64,000 nucleotides of DNA from Tridacna crocea. Taxonomy: Eukaryota; Mollusca; Bivalvia; Cardiida; Cardiidae. Below are positions 27,501-39,500 of this stretch, piece after piece; position 1 is the first letter of the stretch; every line of letters starts with the position of its first letter. The translations under genes were made by a program, and so were the position numbers. The stretch is from contig OX031071.1 of assembly GCA_943736015.1 (NCBI GenBank), positions 11,566,119 to 11,630,118 on the forward strand, given 5' to 3'. Below the pieces are notes generated by a model. That model made no database searches and was not told the origin of the DNA. It saw only the letters and a program-made list of their open reading frames with translations.

Positions 27501-30500
27501 TATTCTTGAAAATTCTCTTTCTCTGAAACCCTGGTCAGATTTTAAAAGAAATTTTCCGAAATGTTCCTTGGGTGACCCTTTTCAAAACTTGTTCGTAAAT
27601 TTTGATCCATCAAGAAACATGGCTCTCGTGGATGGGGGATACTTGCTCTTATACAGAAATGAAGAATTCTTAAAAATTCTTCTTTTTGAAACTGATGGTC
27701 AGATTTCGAAATGAATTTTACATGAGACCTTTTGAAAATTGCTTAGCAAAATTATAAATTTGGTTCCAATGTTTCAATACCTCAAAAAAAAAAAAAAAAA
27801 ATAGGGTATGGTCATCTCAAAACTCAGGTGAGCGATCCAGGGCCATCTTGGCCCTCTTGTTCATACTTGATTTTTGTCCGGAGCATATCTCCAAAACTAT
27901 ACTAGGTAGGGTTATGAAATTTTATGGGTGGATAGATCTCATTGAGGGAGAGTGAAGTGCACAAGAATCATAACTCTTGCTCGCTTAATTTTTGAGTTAT
28001 TGCCCATTGTTGTTTTTCATACTTGAATTTTGTCTGGAGCATATCTTCAAAATTATAGTAGCTAGGGTTATGAAATTTCATGGGTGGATAGATCTCACCG
28101 AGGGGGAGTGCAGTGCACAGGAATCACAACTCTTGCTTGCTTAATTTTTGAGTTATTGCCCTTTGTCGTTTTTTATACTTGAAGTTTGTCCGGTGAATAT
28201 TTCCAAAACTATACTAGCTAGGGTTATGAAATTTCATTGGTGGATAGATCTCACCAAGGGGGAGTGCAGTGCACAGGAATCATAACTCTTGCTTGCTTAA
28301 TTTTTTAGTTATTGCCCTATGTCGTTTTTCATACTTGATTTTTGTCCGGAGCATATCTCCAAAACTATACTAGCTAGGGTTATGAAATTTCATGGGTGGA
28401 TAGATCTCATCGATTGGGAGTGCAGTGCACAGGAATCACAACTCTTGCTTGCTGTATTTTTGAGTTATTGCCCTTTGTTGTTTTTCATACTTGAATTTTG
28501 TCCGTTGCATGCCCCAGCTTTACAACTTGGGGTAAGACGGGCGTATCTTGCGACAATTTGCCGCTCTTGTTCCATAATTGTTTCAAAAGCCTTCTGTTTC
28601 AGGATCATTAAAACCTATGATAGTGTGGTGAAGAGTTAAATTGTTTTACTTTAGATACAAATGATTGCTTCAACATGGTTAGAGAGGGCCAAGTTTGGCC
28701 GGGAATACTCTGAAAGACGGGCCAACGGAAGTAAACATGTTGTAGTCTTGTCAAGGACGCTGCAGACCGAGTCAGTTATGGACTTTCTGCTGGAGTTTTA
28801 TGCACACCCCAAACTTGAAGAACACTGTGTGGTGTTAATGGCTGCTGATGCTATGGACAGCACTATGCAAGTGATCTTAAAAGATCCGAAGTGGTCTCAG
28901 CGTGTGGTGTATATGCGGGGTTCCGCACTAAAAGACACTGACCTAAAACGATGTCGGATTGACGAGGCAGAGGCTTGCTTTATTCTTGCACCTCGACATA
29001 TTTCTGATAGGTCTAAAGCGGTGAGTAGAAAAACACAAATATTTTAGCAATGCTCTGCCAAAAAGGAGTTAGTCAGAACATTCTTATTGATCCATAGAAT
29101 CCATTTCATTGAACGATTGACTGAATCATGAGGTAGACTGGTCTGTGGTCATGTAGAAGATCGACAAAAAGCCAAATATTTTTATCTAGGTCAGCCTGCA
29201 CAGACCCCCCTAGTCTTTTGTTGATATTTTTTGCACATGCGTCAAACCTCCTCACCATATAACATGGCTTATTTGTTTGAAACTTTGATAGTGATCTACA
29301 CAGATTTGGAAATGACTTTCATTGTTTTTGTTGCCTATGCAGTCAATTTTGATTAACCCTTTCCCAAACGACAAACTTTTGGACTAGACCAAATTGAAAG
29401 CATTTGCAGACGACAATTCAACTCTTGCTGAAAAGATGATTTCTGTCTATGATAGGGTAGAAAACATTGTGAGAAAAGGAGAAAATGCTGGTTACCAGCA
29501 TTTTCTCCTTTTCCCACAATGTTTTCAAAAAGCTACTATTCCAGACCCGTAAAAACCAGGGATTGTTTGGGAAAGGGTTAAGATTAGACTGCACAAAGCA
29601 TGTAGTGTTATCTTCGATCTAAACTGTCCACTTTGGAGTCACAATTTGGGCACTCTTTGATGATTACAAGTTTTATTAAAAAACATTTTTACAAAAAGAG
29701 ATAAAGCTTTCAGCTTCTTATGTCTGTATATTCTGTTTATGTTTTATTGTACTGTTCTTTGATTTTAACTCTTTACGAAACAACAAAATTTAAGACTAGT
29801 CCAGATTGAAAGCATTTGCAGACGACAAATTTATTGTGACTAAAATTTTAAAGATTGCTCTGGAAAGGGTAGAAAACATTGTGGGAAAAGGAGAAAATCC
29901 TGGTTACCAGCATTTTCTCCTTTTCCTACATTGTTTTCTAAAGGCTACCCATTCAGGGTCGTCAAATGTCGGGATTGTGTGGTAAAGAGTTAACAAAGGC
30001 TTCTTGCTCAGGGTTGTGAAAATCCAGGATTGTTTGGTAAAGGGTTAAGTCTGTTCTACCACATATTTTTGTCAGAATTCAAAGCATTTACAGACAAGGA
30101 ATGAAGTGTCTCATAAATGATGGAATTTGTTTATGAAAGAATAGAGAACAGTGTGTGAAAAGTTGAAATTGCTGGTACCCAGTGTTTTTTAAAAGCTTCA
30201 ACTTTTAGGATCAAGGAATACCAATTTACTAAAACTTCATATCCTATTCTATTGACAGGTTCATAAAATACTGTGAAAGGGAATGGCTACTTTTTCCACA
30301 TTGAAAAAAGTCCATTAAAATTCTGCCAAATATTTTTCTTCTTGAAAATTTGTACTCGACAGTAGTTCATCTAAAACTAACCGATTCAGTATTGGGCTGA
30401 TGGTGTTATGAAACAATCTTAACCCTTTACTCCATAGATACTCATTTCTACGCATTGCTTGTAGGAGCGTTTGGAAAACATTGTGGCAAAAGGTGAAATT

Positions 30501-33500
30501 GCTCGTGATGAGCAATTTCACCTTTTGCCACAATGTTTTCTATGCTGTCAAAAGGTGTCATATACACATAAGAAACAGCTTCTTCCTTGCTGTTATTTAA
30601 CCCATTACCACACAATCCCTACTTTTGACGCCCCTGAGAAAGAAGCCTTTTGAAAACACTGTGGGAAAAGGAGAAAATGCTGGTAACCAGCATTTTCTCC
30701 TTTTCCCACAGTGTTTTCTACCCTTCCCAGAACAAATTTCAAATTTTCACTCACCTTTATTTTGTCGTCTGCAAATGCTTTCAATTTGGACCAGTCTAAA
30801 ATTTTCTTGTGTGGTAAAGAGTCTAACACTCAATGGAATCAGGAGATAGAATGGATCTTGGATATGGAAAACTACCAATAGCAAAGTGTTACAAGCAGTG
30901 TCCGCCTGCATGGACTGTCCAGGCTGAATTGGTTTGATATTTTTTGCAGATGCATTAACCCTTTCCCAAACAATCCCTGGTTTTTGCGGCCCTGAAAAAG
31001 AAGCCTTTGGAAAACATTGTGGTAAAAGGAGAAAATGCTGGTAACCAGCATTTTCTCCTTTTCCCACCGTGTTTTTTACCTTCCCAGAACAAATTTCATT
31101 TTTTGAGTCCCGTTCATTTTGTCATCTGCAAATGCTTTCAATTTGGACCAGTCTAAAATTTTACCGTTTGGTGAAGAGTTAACCCTTTACCCCATAAGGC
31201 ATTTCTATGGTATCTCTTATTGACCCTAAATAAGAGCAAGGATGAAGCTGTTTCTTATGTGTGTATGATACCTTTTGATAGCATAGAAAAAATTGTGACA
31301 AAAGGTGAAATTGCTCGTCACGAGCAATTTCACCTTTTGCCACAATGTTTTCAACAGGCTCCTTCAAGCAATGCATAGAAGCATAGAAATGAGTATCTAT
31401 TGAGTAAAGAGTTAATCCCCTCTTTCAGAGCCTGGTTCATATATTTTATCTTTTCACAGGATCAACATTCCATTCTTAGATCCTGGGCAGTGAAGGACTT
31501 TGCACCTAAATGCAAACAATATATACAGTTGTTTAAACCTGAAAACAAGATCCATGTCAAGTTTGCAGGTAAGATGAAAATCTTGTACAGGTCTATTTGT
31601 TTGACCTATAGATAGCCTAACTCTTTAACACTTTACCAAACAATCCCTGGCTTTTACAACCCTGAGAAAGAAGCCTTTTGAAAACATTGTGGGAAAAGGA
31701 GAAATTGCTGGTAACCAGCATTTTCTCCTTTTCCCAAAATGTTTTCTACCCTTCCCAAATTACATTTTAATTTTTTGTTCACATTTAACCCTTTCTCAAA
31801 CAATCCCTGGTTTTTACGGGTCAGGAATAAAAGCCTTTTGAAAACATTGTGAGAAAAGGAGAAAATGCTGGTAACCAGTATTTTCTCCTTTTCCCGCAAT
31901 GTTTTCTACCTTGTCATATAGAAAATCATCTTTTTAGCAACTGTTAATTTGTCGCCTGCAAAATGCTTTCAATTTGGTCTGGTCCAAAATTTGCCGTTTG
32001 GGAAAGGGTTATTTTTTCGTCTGCAATTGCTTTCAGTTTTGGCTAGTCCAAAAGTTTGTTGTTTGGTAAAGAGTTAACCCTTTACCACACAATCCGAACT
32101 TTTATCACCTCTGTGAAGGAAGCCTTTTGAAAAACATGGTAGGAAAAGGAGAAAATGCTGGTAACCAGCATTTTCTCCTTTTCCCACAATGTTTTCTTTC
32201 CTCCCTGAAACAAATTTCAACTCTTTAATCGTATTTATTTTGTTGTCTGTAAATGCTTTCAATTTGGAACGGTCTAAAGTTTTGTCGTTTGGTAAAGAGT
32301 TAATTGCACAAGTCCCCATTTTAGCTAGCCTGGTAGAAGTGTCCCTGGTTGTCATGGCTTTGAGGTAGAAGCCTTTTAACCCATTACTACACAATCCCGA
32401 CTTTTTACGCCCCTGAGAGAGAAGCCTGTAGAAAACATTGTGGGAATAGGAGAAAATGCTGGTAACCAGCATTTTCTCCTCTTCCCACAATGTTTTCAAC
32501 CATGTTGGAAACAAATTTCTATTTTATGAGTGATTTTTATTTTGTCTCCTGCAAGTGCTTTCAATTAGGACCAGTCTAAAATTTTGTTGTTTGGTAAAGA
32601 GTTAAAAACATAGAAGAAAAAGGAGAAATTGCTGGTCACCAGCATTTTCTCCATTTCCCACCATCTTTACGACCCTTCCCAAAACAAACTTCAGTTCTTG
32701 AGTCATATCTATTTTGTTGTCTGCAAATGCTTTCAAGTTGGACAAGTCTTAAATTTTGTCTCTAAAAAGAGTTAAGGAGTTTAACAACCCTTATCAAGAC
32801 TTTTCAAAACTTTGATATAACCAGCATTTTATTGAGGAACAATACAAGTCCTGACATGGGCACTGAGACCAGGACCACTAAATTACAAGTTACACCATAA
32901 ATACTTCAATATGAACAACCCTTAGGAAAGATGGCCTCTGAAAACACTGTGGTGGCCAATATTTTTAGCTCTACTGGCTGAAAGCCAGCAGAGCTTATGT
33001 CATGGCAGGGTTTCCGTTGTCCGTCCCTCTATCTGTCCGTCCGTTAGTCTTTTTCTTGTTTACGCGACAAAGTCTGCATTTGTTGTCAGATTTTCGTGAA
33101 ACTTGCACAGCTTGTTTATCTTATCAATAGCTTCAACCCTATTGATTTTGAGAAAAATCCAACAAACAATATTGGAAAAGTAGCCATTTCAAGTTGAAAA
33201 TTTCAAGTTCTTGTTTACGCGATAAAGTCTGCATTTATTGCTAGATTTAAGTGAAACTTGCACAGTTTGTTTATTTTATCAATAGCTTCAACCCATTGAT
33301 TTTGAAAAAATCCAACAAACAGTATGGGAAAAGTAGCCATTTCAAGTTGACTGCCAGTAGAGCATATTCAGGGCCTTCTAGTTTTCTCTTGTTGCAATGT
33401 TTTCACTTTGCCCATCATTGAAGACACATTTGATTTGTTTTGCAGAAATGCTATCCTTTTGGAAATGTCTAAAATTTTTGTCAGGTAAACCCTGGACAAT

Positions 33501-36500
33501 TGAATCATTTAGTGTTGCTTTCTTTCAGTTGTCTATCCAGCTCTTGATATGATTTTTTTCTTGTATTCTTGTGAAATTTTTCAGAGCATGTTGTGTGTGA
33601 AGATGAGTTTAAGTATGCCCTTTTGGCCAACAACTGTTTGTACCCAGGGTTATCTACCTTAGTTAGCCTTCTTGTACACACTTCTGGTGGTTTGTAAGTT
33701 CTTTTTATTATCTCCATTAATACACAGTTAATTTTTCTTTTGATTTCTTCATTACTTTCATCCCATAATTAAGAGAACATGTACAATAACATTTTTAACT
33801 GTCAGTACTTTTTGACTTATTTCCATTTTACCTTCATAAATCCTTAACCCTTTCCAAAACAATCCCTGGTTTTTACGGATCTGGAATAGTAGCCTTTTGA
33901 AAACATTGTGGGAAAAGGAGAAAATGCTGGTAACCAGCATTTTCTCCTTTTCCCACAATGTTTTCTATCCTATCATAGACAGAAATCATCTTTTCAGCAA
34001 GAGTTGAATTGTCGTCTGCAAATGCTTTCAATTTGTTATAGTCCAAAAGTATGTCGTTTGGTTAAGTAACTAAACATTTTTCTTGTTGTTTGTTCTAAAG
34101 CTCAAGTACCACAACAAAACTATCTCTCTTATTAACCCTTTACCAAACATCAAAATTTTAGACTCGTCCAAATTGACAAGTTAAATGTAACTTAAAAATT
34201 GAAATTTTTTTCCAGCAGGGTAGAAAACATTGTGGGAAAAGGAGAAAATGCTGGTTACCAGCATTTTCTTCTATTCCAACAGTGTTTTCAAAGGCTTTCT
34301 TTCTCAGGGTGGTCTGGATTGTAAGGTAAAGAGTTAAGGTAATCATTTTGAAATTTGTTACGTTTCTGCATACATAACAACTATAAGAGTTTTTAGTCTT
34401 ATCTGACACTTAACCCATTACCACTCAATCCCTACTTTTGACGCCCCTGAGAAAGAAGGCTTTTGAAAACACTGTGGGAAAAGGAGAAAATGCTGGTAAC
34501 CAGCATTTTCTCCTTTTCCCACAATGTTTTCTACCCTTTCCAGAGCAAATTTCAATGTTTCAGTCACCTTTATTTTGTCGTCTGCAAATGCTTTCAATTT
34601 GGACCAGTCTAAATTTTTCTCGTGTGGTAATGGGTTAAACCCTAAGGTCACTTTCCTAGCCTTAGTTTTACTTATTACATAGCTTGCATCTTAACACTGT
34701 ATTAGAATGATTTCTCTGCCCATATTCATTTGGGAAAAACATATCATTGATATTGTCAGTCCCTCTGTTTGTCAGGTACTATAATGTTGATAGCTGGGTA
34801 AAACACCATTCAAACCATCAATCAATTGTTTGTCACATTGTTATACCCCTCCCCCCACAGCGAAGTGGATGGGGTATACTAGGCATTGCCATGGCTGTTT
34901 GTCCCTCCATCTGTCTGTTCGTCCCTCTGTCTGTCTGCAGACACAAATTTGTCAGGAGCAATACTCCAACAGTTTTTCAGGTACTGAACTCAAATTTACA
35001 CTCAGGGTTCCTATATATATAAAGTTGTGCATGTGCAATTTTCATGACCTTGCTGTGATTTGATGAGGAATTATCTCCCCTTGTACTTTTTTCAACTCTT
35101 ACTTTAGTACCAAATCATTTTGCATTGTGTGACAAAGACCTGTTTTTGTGACAAGGAGCTGGTGGGAGTTATAATTACCTTTAGTGATAGCTGTAGTTGT
35201 GTCTACTCTTTGTCTCCTTAACTCATTACCAAATGACAAAATTTTAGGTTTGTCGGAATTGAAAGTATTTGCAGACAACATCATAAAAGTGACTGAAAAT
35301 TTGAAACTTGTTTTGTGAAGGGTAGAAAACATTTTGGAAAAAGGAGATAGTGCTGGTTACCAGCATTTTCTCCTTTTCCCACAATGCTTTCTAAAGGCTT
35401 CTTTCTCAGGGGTGTCAAAAGTAGGGATTGTGCGGTAGAAGGTTAAAGCCTGGTAAGATTTTAAATATATTCTAAACACATGTAGTCTTAAAGGTGGCCC
35501 TTCAGATTTTGGGAGGAAAATTTTACAAAAGTGAAAAAAATCCATCCTTATACTCCCAAAGCCTTTTAAATTTCATTCATAAAACCCCAGTAGTCGAAAC
35601 CCGTTCAACAACACGAGATATTAGAGATTTACTACGGCTCAGGTTGACATCAATGGGAGACACATCCTATTTTTAGACGATCAATTCGCTCATTTAGTTA
35701 CAGGAATACACAGAAAAAGCTTCAAACATAGCGTCCAAAGAAGACATTATGGAAAATAATTACTACATGTTTGTTATGATAGGGAATTTAAGAATCATGA
35801 GTCACGTGCCAGTCACTTGACATGCTTTATTGATTTTGGCGCGAAATCTAAAAATAGCTTAAGAGGCTACGTAGCCTTTTAAGGGAATACCATCAAAAAA
35901 ATTTTTTTTTAGTAATTTTATGAATCTTAATTAATGATGATTTGTATTATTTTTCCATATGAATTTCAGTGATATATATATTTTTTAATTTGCTGAGATG
36001 TAAAAATTCTAAATACCCACCTTTAATAAGATGACATGCAGAGTGTTATAGACTGAAAATACACACTTGTAAAGGAATTTTTGGTCTTGATTACTAATTG
36101 TTCTGTCGTAGATATGGCAAAGGTTCAATAGAGGGAACCATCCGCAGGTAACCATCATTTTTCATCACTAACCCAACCCTGTGTTCATCATGCGTAGCTG
36201 TCAGTGAACCCTTGACCTTATATTTATGTTTGTAGAAACATGAAAATTTCCTTCCAACTCTTTACTTTCCAATACTGTCCTGTAACTGTTTACCAGATGA
36301 CTAAATTTTAGACAACAAAATAAATGTGACTCAAAAATTGAAACTTGACTTTAGAAGAGTAGAAAACATTGTGGGAAAAGGAGAAAATGCTGGTTACCAG
36401 CATTTTCTCCTTTTTCCACAATGTTTTTTTCAGAAGTCTTCTTCCTCTGGGTCGAAAAAACCAGGGATTGTTTGGTAAAAGGTAAATGACCCTGGAAAAA

Positions 36501-39500
36501 AGACTTGAACACATTGCGAGGAATGGAAGAAAAAATACTGGAAACCGGCATTTTTTACTTTTTTCAGTATGTCTAAAACCTATTCTGATGAAAATCCCAT
36601 CATCTATATTACATTTAAATTTTGTCTGCAGATGCTTTTAATTTGCTCGGAATTACCTTAGTAAAACGATACCATGGTGATAATGTTTTTACAAATTAAT
36701 CCAAACATTTGTCACATGCTAAATTTGTCGTTTGCTATTTTCTTTCAGTGCGGAAAAGGCCATCTTATTTTTGGTCTGGATAAGAATTCAAGTACTGTAT
36801 TGTATATAGTACACATGAGGACAAGGGTTGATTGATATTGAGTTCCTTTCTCATATTGAAGATCTCTCAGGTTTAGGATAGCCAGCAAATATGGAAGATA
36901 ATTATTACTATCTCTAGGAATCAGTGGAGAACTCCTGGTGGATTTTTGGAGGTAGTAACCCTTTACCAAACAACTCCTGGTTTTCACAACCCTTAGACAG
37001 AAGCTGTTTGAAAACATTGTGGGAAAAGGAGAAAATGCTGGTAAACAGCATTTTCTCCTTTTCCCACAATGTTTTCTACCCTACTGGAAAAAAATTTAGT
37101 TTTTGTGTTTAGTTTATTTTGTTGTCCGCATATGCTCTCAATTTGGACCAGTCTAAAATTTTGTTGTTTGGTAAAGGGTTAATTAACCCTTGGAGTGCCA
37201 AATACACTCAGTAGATATTTTAAGTCTAGAAGTGTAATCCAACATGTTGCATTTGTCTAGATTGTCTGAGCAAACTGGACAGTGTAGATCAGGTCAGAAT
37301 GCATGTTTTGTGTAGTCTGATCTTGACCTGCATCAGCAGCAAAAACAACTATTGTAGAGAAAAAGGTTAAGGTTAAGACGGCACAAAATACAATATCATT
37401 TGCAGTCCATCAATAGCTTGACCTCATTTTGGACAGGGTATTGTATTTCATTTCTTGAAATTTTATCAGCTGTGCATTGTAAATAAGCTGAAATGGCATT
37501 TTGAATAAGAGAAAAAAATACCCCCTTCTTCTGCTGTATGTCTGGTTTTGCTCTCCAACTTGAGGGCCTTTGATGGTCCTTTGATGCAAGCAATTTTCGG
37601 AATCTGTGGAAGGCATGCCCTGGTGTACCACATGGCTTATTGATTGGGTTTGTGCTATAAGTGCTTTTGACCAGAATCATTTTTCTTTTACATGATCACT
37701 GTATCAAGTTTGGCATATGGAAAGGCAGCCAGTTGGTGAAAGGGTCATTGTGCATGGTGAAACTTTAACTAACCCCTTACCACATGGTAAAATTTTAGAA
37801 CTATCCAAATTGAAAGCATTTGCATACAACAATTTCATACAGGGTCAAATGACACAAACTTCTTTAATAGGGTAGAAAACTTTGTGGGAACAGGAGAAAA
37901 TGCTGGTTACCAGCATTTTCTCCTTTTCCCACAATGTTTTCAAAAGACTTCTTCCGCAGGGTCATCAAAAGGCGTTATTGTGTGGTAAAGACTTAAAAAT
38001 GGTTTGCTGTGAAATGAATGAAATAACAGGAAAGAAAGATATCATCGTATGAAATGTTGCTTAGTTTCAAGTATTCTCTGCTCACAAGCTTGCTAAAAGT
38101 GAAGTACAAGCTTGCTAAAAGTGAAGTACACACAGGATGTTTGTGTATGCAATTCTGATCTTAATCCTACAATGATTTCAGTTTGATTCCAAACAGAGAC
38201 TACATGGGCGGATCCAGAGGGGGAGACCGGGGGTCCGCCCCCCCCCATCTCCCCCCTGGAATTTTGGCAAAAATGTGGTTATCGGATTCGTGAAATGGTA
38301 CTGGTTTGATATTGCACAGCATTTATGTAAAATACAGTCATAAATTTAAAAAAAAAAAGGTTCTACATGTGGAGACTTCCTCATGGTTAGAACTGGAAAC
38401 ATTTACTTTTCTTGTAAACGGCTTACATCCACTTAAATCCGGAAATCAAAGTTTCATATAATAAGACGAGTGCGTTTTCGGTGGGACCCCCCCTGAGAAA
38501 GATATCTGGATCTGTGCATGGACTAAATGTCTCTTCAGTTACATAACAAGATAAACAAGACTTATATTCAGTTACCCAATGAATCTGTACTTGCATGCGA
38601 ATCTTCAGTTACATACCAAATCTCCAGTTACATATCAAATCATATGTTACATACCAAATGGGTAGTTTGGTAAATTGTGATATTTACCTTTTACCAGACA
38701 ATTCTAAGTTTTGATGACTCTAAAAAAGAAGAAATTTGTAGATGTTTCCTCCTCTCTCAAATAATAATTCCGTCGTTTGCGGTACATTCAATTTGCCATC
38801 AGCAAATGCTTTCAAGTTGGACGGGTCTATAATTTTGTGGTTTGGTAAATCAGCCCAATAAGAGGGTGCTGTATGAAATTCCTACACAAGCTAAACTGAC
38901 CCAATCCAAGAGATCAACCATCATTTCCCTATATATGTATATGAGAAAGGAATAGAATAGTGGAACAGTAGCCAGAAAAGCTATGATACTCTTTTTCATA
39001 TTAGAAGATAAAGATTGTTCGAAAGTAACCAGAGGTTACTTTGTATTTTGTGATTAAACTTGTGTGAAATTTCTACACAAGCTTAACTGACCCAATCCAA
39101 GAGATCAACCATCATTTCCCTATAAATATGAGAAAGGAATAGGATAATGGAACATTAGCCAGGAAAGCTATGATACTCTTTTTCATATTAGAAGAGAAAG
39201 ATTGTTAGAAAATAGCCAGAGATTTACTTTGTATTTTGTGATTAAACTTGTGTTAACTGTGAAATTTCTACAAAAGCTAAACTGACCTAATCCAAGAGAG
39301 CTACCATCATTTCCCTATGTATATGAGAAAGGAATAGAACAGTGGAACATTAGCCAGAAAAGCTATGATACTCTTTTTCATATTAGAAGATAAAGATTGT
39401 TAGAAAGTAGCCAGATATTTACTTTGTATTTTGTGATTAAACTTGTGTTAACTGAAATTTCTACACATGCTAAACTGTCCCAATAACCCACCATCAATTC

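Larger units (their letters stand above)
25454..28639 (+). mobile_element. MITE, class A, host split by a 3-kb nest
   Basis: The left part is AACCCTTTACAAAATTGC up to CAGCATTTTCTCCTTTT (about 25606). The right part resumes at about 28572 with CCATAATTGTTTCAAAAGC and ends GTGGTGAAGAGTTAA. Confidence 0.75.

Noticed and set aside
27445-27714. 89-codon frame inside the CACCTGAGC element
   Set aside because: Lies entirely in the internal tandem repeat; neighbouring units are broken by stops.
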